Part shown: positions 61,015 through 64,000 of the stretch, piece after piece | Layout: every line of letters begins with the position of its first letter | How positions within the stretch are numbered: the first letter of the stretch is position 1 | Source: Thauera sp. | GTDB lineage: Bacteria; Pseudomonadota; Gammaproteobacteria; Burkholderiales; Rhodocyclaceae | NCBI GenBank assembly: GCA_017302295.1 | Contig: JAFLDS010000011.1 | Span: forward strand, 1-64,000 | Reading direction: 5' to 3' | Length of the DNA: 64,000 bases | Notes under the pieces: generated by a model | The model's input: only the letters and a program-made list of their open reading frames with translations | Database searches by the model: none | What the model was told of the DNA's origin: nothing | Position numbers and translations under genes: made by a program

Positions 61015-62733
61015 TCATGCGTCGCGCTTCAGATGCTCTATTGTTGGGGGAGCCATTTCACTCAGAGGTTTCGCGTAATGCGCTAGAAACCACGTTGGAA
61101 CGGGGTGTCGATGAAGGCGGGCGGACAGCGCGACAAGGATCGCCCACGGCGTGGCGTGCCACTCAAACTCCGTAGGATCGGCGGCACCTTTGCACAGCGT
61201 GAGCGAGGCAGCGAGTTCTTCCGACGCAGATTCTCTGATCGCGCCAAGGGCGCGAGAGACGCCGGCGTCCTGGACATGCTGACGTGATGCCGTGAGTGTC
61301 TCCAGCGAAGGGCTTGGGAACCATCTTTCGAGCGTCGTGCCTTCCCGCAGAGGATGGACATCCTCCCGCAAGTGACACAGAGTCGTTTCGTCTGCCAGCA
61401 AGGCGGCGACCGTGGCAAGTGCCGGAATCAAGGTGGAGGTCTGGAAGAAGTCTCGGGGCTGGGCATCCGCTGTGACGTTCACTGCAATCGCATCCTGCAG
61501 AAGATCCGTGTCAACTGGAAGATATCGATCCTGACGCAGGGCATGGTGAAGCCGTGCCGTCACATCGGCCAGAATCCGTTGCGCGTTGTCCCAGTCCGCC
61601 TCGCCCATCAGCGCGACCAGCACCAACGTCAGGTCGATGGTCTGCCCATCGTAGGTGGGCAGCCGGCAGCCGGTATGTTCGTTGACAAGAAAGAGAAGCT
61701 GCCTGCGAAGCGCTGTCCTGAGTTCTTCTTGCTGCGGCACCTGTTGCAGCAGAAGCAGCAACGTTGCCAGCCGCCCCAGTTCGTCGAAGATGAGTTCGGC
61801 ATAGACAAGGCGTTCAGGCCTGTAGATCAGGATCGCGTGACGGCTCTGCAATTGAGGGGACACCTTCTCGAAGTATCCGAGAAGGGCGCGAATCTGCAGC
61901 TCCAAGACCGTCTCTAGCCGGCCGATGAAGGCTTCATCGGCGGAGAAGCCCTGCTTCACAGCCTCGGCCCACATTCTTAGCAGTAGGTATTCGCCAGCGA
62001 CAACCCCTGGCTTGAGGTTCCCTTCGGACTGTCCCCAGATCAGGAGAACCGCCCATCCCATCGACGCCGTCGCGCAGCGCTTCAGGAACCTCTTCTTTCG
62101 AGTCGGCGCGCCTTGATCCGATTCACCTTCTGCGGCAGTGAAACAAGAATTCACGAAACGCCCGAAGCGACGCACGGCAGTCTCGGACTCCTCCAATCCG
62201 GCCACGGCGGCACGAAGGTCCGATTTTCCCTTGGCGAGGAGCAACGTTTCATCGAAAAGATGCTCCTCGATGAGCGGGGTCAGATGATCGAGCCCCCAGA
62301 ACTCCAGCGAGCACAGCGGCCGCTCGGCCACGTCGTGCGATAGCGCTGCGTAGCCGGCCTGTGCCTCCTGCTTGAGCATGCCGTTCGTGACCAGCACAAT
62401 CCGTTTTCGTGCACGTTGCAGCCACTCTGGCAGCCGATTCCTGACGAAGTCGTTGCAAGCCTCACGAACAGACGGGTCAATGGCTTGCTTGCCGCCATAG
62501 AAGTCATCGCGGCCGACATCGCCGAATTTGACAACGAACAGGAAGGCCTCTAGTGCCCCGTGCTCATCCTCGTTCGTGGTTACGATGTCGACGCCCGCTT
62601 GAGGTACGCCAATCTGCGGCCGACTCAATACCGAATGCCCCATCGCACGCAGCAATTCGGGCAGTAGGGCGTCCAGTTCGTCGCGTTCCCGCAGACCGGC
62701 AAGGTAGTGTGACAGTACAAGCTGGATGCTCAT
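61015..62733 (-). CDS. Putative PD-(D/E)XK nuclease-like protein, unknown family
   Basis: A 572-residue protein. Residues 20-80 resemble a Mrr-like endonuclease core (ELLRAMGHSVLSRPQIGVPQAGVDI with D49, then FLFVVKFGD with K69), but the position normally holding Glu/Gln two before the Lys is Val. The remaining 450 residues are helical and Leu-rich with no known domain. ATG 62733 overlaps the stop of the upstream gene by 4 bases, so both proteins are made together. Lack of homology to known defence families is only my reading. Confidence 0.68.
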   Translation of the reverse strand: MSIQLVLSHYLAGLRERDELDALLPELLRAMGHSVLSRPQIGVPQAGVDIVTTNEDEHGALEAFLFVVKFGDVGRDDFYGGKQAIDPSVREACNDFVRNRLPEWLQRARKRIVLVTNGMLKQEAQAGYAALSHDVAERPLCSLEFWGLDHLTPLIEEHLFDETLLLAKGKSDLRAAVAGLEESETAVRRFGRFVNSCFTAAEGESDQGAPTRKKRFLKRCATASMGWAVLLIWGQSEGNLKPGVVAGEYLLLRMWAEAVKQGFSADEAFIGRLETVLELQIRALLGYFEKVSPQLQSRHAILIYRPERLVYAELIFDELGRLATLLLLLQQVPQQEELRTALRRQLLFLVNEHTGCRLPTYDGQTIDLTLVLVALMGEADWDNAQRILADVTARLHHALRQDRYLPVDTDLLQDAIAVNVTADAQPRDFFQTSTLIPALATVAALLADETTLCHLREDVHPLREGTTLERWFPSPSLETLTASRQHVQDAGVSRALGAIRESASEELAASLTLCKGAADPTEFEWHATPWAILVALSARLHRHPVPTWFLAHYAKPLSEMAPPTIEHLKRDA

Positions 62734-63632
62734 TGCGGAATGCCTCGCCATAGGCTGCGACGCCGATCGGCACCGACCACCGGATCCGTCTGCTCGGAAT
62801 GCGGCAGTTCGACGGAGGCGCTGTAGGGCGCCATCTCCAGCGATGTTTCGTGTACCTGATCGCCGATCCCGAGTTCCACCGCAGTCCTGTTCGCGTACTT
62901 GAAATGCTGCGTGGTGAAGATCTGGCTGAACAGAGAACTCATCTTGGCGTACCGCTCAATATCCCGGCTCTCGTTGCGCTTCAGCCCGGACAGAGTCAGT
63001 CGCATCTCCGGAGTCATCGCAAACTCGCGCAGCCTTGGCGACCCATCGAGCCAGCCTTCGAGTTCGACCAGCTCAGCCAGCGCACTGTTGGCTGCCTCCA
63101 GGGACTTGAACGGCGACTCCGCGGATTTGAGCAGGCGCCGGGTGGTCCATGGAAACTCTTCGACGTGGTACCGCAGAAGGTAGTGAGCTGCATGCCTCGC
63201 GTTCAGGCTGCCCGGATAGGACACCGCAAGGCTCAGCGTCCATCCGAGCGAGATCGAAGGCGTCGCGTTGAGCGCACACAGGCGGCACCCGACGAGAATG
63301 GCGGTCGATTCATCGACGGCCGAGAGATCGTAGGACTCAGCGGCTGGTTGCTGGAGATGCTGTACATTCGCCGTGTGCAGAAGCGCTTTTGCGAGTTCGA
63401 CGTCGTCGTCGATCAACCATTTCGTGATCGCTGCAGTGAACAGCGCCGAAGAGTTAGAAAGCACGTGGAGACAGTTGTTGGCCTCGGCCAGCAAGTCGTC
63501 CTGCAAATCGGCTGATTGCTTTCGTTCTCGCCAAAGTGTCGCGAGCGAATTGATGGATTGCTGGGCGACCGCGATGTCGTGCTGGGCAGCCGACAGTTGG
63601 CGATATAGGTCGTAGAAAAGTTTCCTGCTCAC
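62730..63632 (-). CDS. Unknown protein coupled to the nuclease-like gene
   Basis: A 300-residue protein starting with GTG. The first 100 residues are helical with a Gln/Ser-rich segment (QLSAAQHDIAVAQQSINSL) suggesting a coiled coil. No catalytic motif, membrane segment or signal is seen. It is the first gene of the two-gene operon and overlaps the next by 4 bases. It could be the regulatory or sensor partner of the nuclease-like protein. Confidence 0.68.
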   Translation of the reverse strand: MSRKLFYDLYRQLSAAQHDIAVAQQSINSLATLWRERKQSADLQDDLLAEANNCLHVLSNSSALFTAAITKWLIDDDVELAKALLHTANVQHLQQPAAESYDLSAVDESTAILVGCRLCALNATPSISLGWTLSLAVSYPGSLNARHAAHYLLRYHVEEFPWTTRRLLKSAESPFKSLEAANSALAELVELEGWLDGSPRLREFAMTPEMRLTLSGLKRNESRDIERYAKMSSLFSQIFTTQHFKYANRTAVELGIGDQVHETSLEMAPYSASVELPHSEQTDPVVGADRRRSLWRGIPQ

Positions 63633-63921
63633 GCGATCCTCGAAGTGAATTGGTGGCGAAATCTCAGCGTATTACATACCTCAGCGCTCGTATCTGACGA
63701 CCATTCCCGACTGAGCTGCTTCGCAGGCCAGGGTTGCGGTGACATAGCGGATGCAGGCACCCGATGCTGCTCAACCAGAGCGAAACATAACGCTGAGCAC
63801 AACCACCGGTCCCGTTGTTTCGGTAGCCGGACTGAGTGGTCAGACTGATTGGAATATGCAGCCACCGGCGGCAACCGGCAGCATTGCGGCCGCTCACCAT
63901 GCACATGTTGAACGGCTCCTC
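63633..63921. other. Promoter-side region of the two-gene operon
   Basis: 289 bases between the operon start and the right inverted repeat. It should hold the operon promoter; I could not place -35/-10 elements with confidence. Short frames across it lack recognisable sequence. Confidence 0.4.
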
Positions 63922-63990
63922 AGGCCGACGACTTGACCGACGGCCAACACAGCCGAGCGTCAAGTTCCCCTGCGCTTTTCCGCCATTCGC
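63922..63990 (-). repeat. Right inverted repeat of the lower-GC block
   Basis: Reverse-complement partner of 59169-59237 (58 of 69 bases identical). It ends ten bases before the window edge, so the true outer boundary may lie beyond it. Confidence 0.75.
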
Positions 63991-64000
63991 ACTCACGCAA

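Overview
This is a high-GC chromosomal window whose gene content points to a betaproteobacterium of the Rhodocyclales type (Thauera/Azoarcus/Aromatoleum-like). The pointers are a six-gene dmp-type phenol hydroxylase with catechol 2,3-dioxygenase, a ring-hydroxylating Rieske oxygenase, a TfdB-like flavin monooxygenase, the rhodoquinone methyltransferase RquA, and dense aromatic-type transporters and regulators. The taxonomic assignment is inference; no rRNA or tRNA gene was seen.

1-12 kb is a divergent catabolic cluster. Leftward lie a plant-type ferredoxin/FAD reductase, an M20 hydrolase and two amidases (the last cut by the window edge). Rightward lie a XylS-type regulator, a Rieske oxygenase, an MhpC-like C-C hydrolase, a small lipocalin-like protein and a type I extradiol dioxygenase. 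A cupin and a zinc-type dehydrogenase follow on the minus strand. Component sizes and regulator type resemble the 2-oxoquinoline 8-monooxygenase system, so degradation of an N-heteroaromatic lactam is the best guess. The regulator gene has a consensus sigma-54 promoter, and XylS-type TGCA-N6-GGNTA sites sit in front of both operons: the same logic as xylS on TOL plasmids.

12-29.5 kb is mixed: a PAS-GGDEF-EAL protein, a conserved unknown, a PepSY/cytochrome b561 pair behind four TTCA repeats phased at 11 bp, the acvB-mprF lipid aminoacylation pair, rquA, two MFS exporters, a second MhpC-like hydrolase and two exported or anchored unknowns.

29.5-45 kb is a second aromatic region: a MarR regulator, a TfdB-like monooxygenase, a periplasmic binding protein and a GntR regulator with a perfect 20-bp palindrome; then a REP-like long hairpin and housekeeping-type genes; then aldo-keto reductase and MFS genes divergent from a CatR/BenM-like LysR gene; then catechol 2,3-dioxygenase, a 4-oxalocrotonate tautomerase homologue and dmpKLMNOP. 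Exact ATAC-N7-GTAT boxes lie on the LysR ribosome-binding site and upstream of the dioxygenase.

45-49.8 kb is an arsenic operon: ArsR, DUF2703, ACR3, ArsC, an ArsP-type permease and two thioredoxin-fold proteins.

49.8-64 kb is accessory. It holds a DUF4062-metzincin fusion divergent from an unknown protein, higBA, a SLOG plus TIR-like fusion, gene relics (LysR/SRPBCC chimera, ParE, SRPBCC), a fosmidomycin-type exporter with an AraC regulator, small enzymes, and a lower-GC block. Imperfect 69-bp inverted repeats (58/69 identical) bound that block. It carries a HExxH protein and a translationally coupled pair encoding a possible PD-(D/E)XK nuclease and an unknown partner. That block and the DUF4062-protease locus are the best candidates for undescribed conflict/defence systems.
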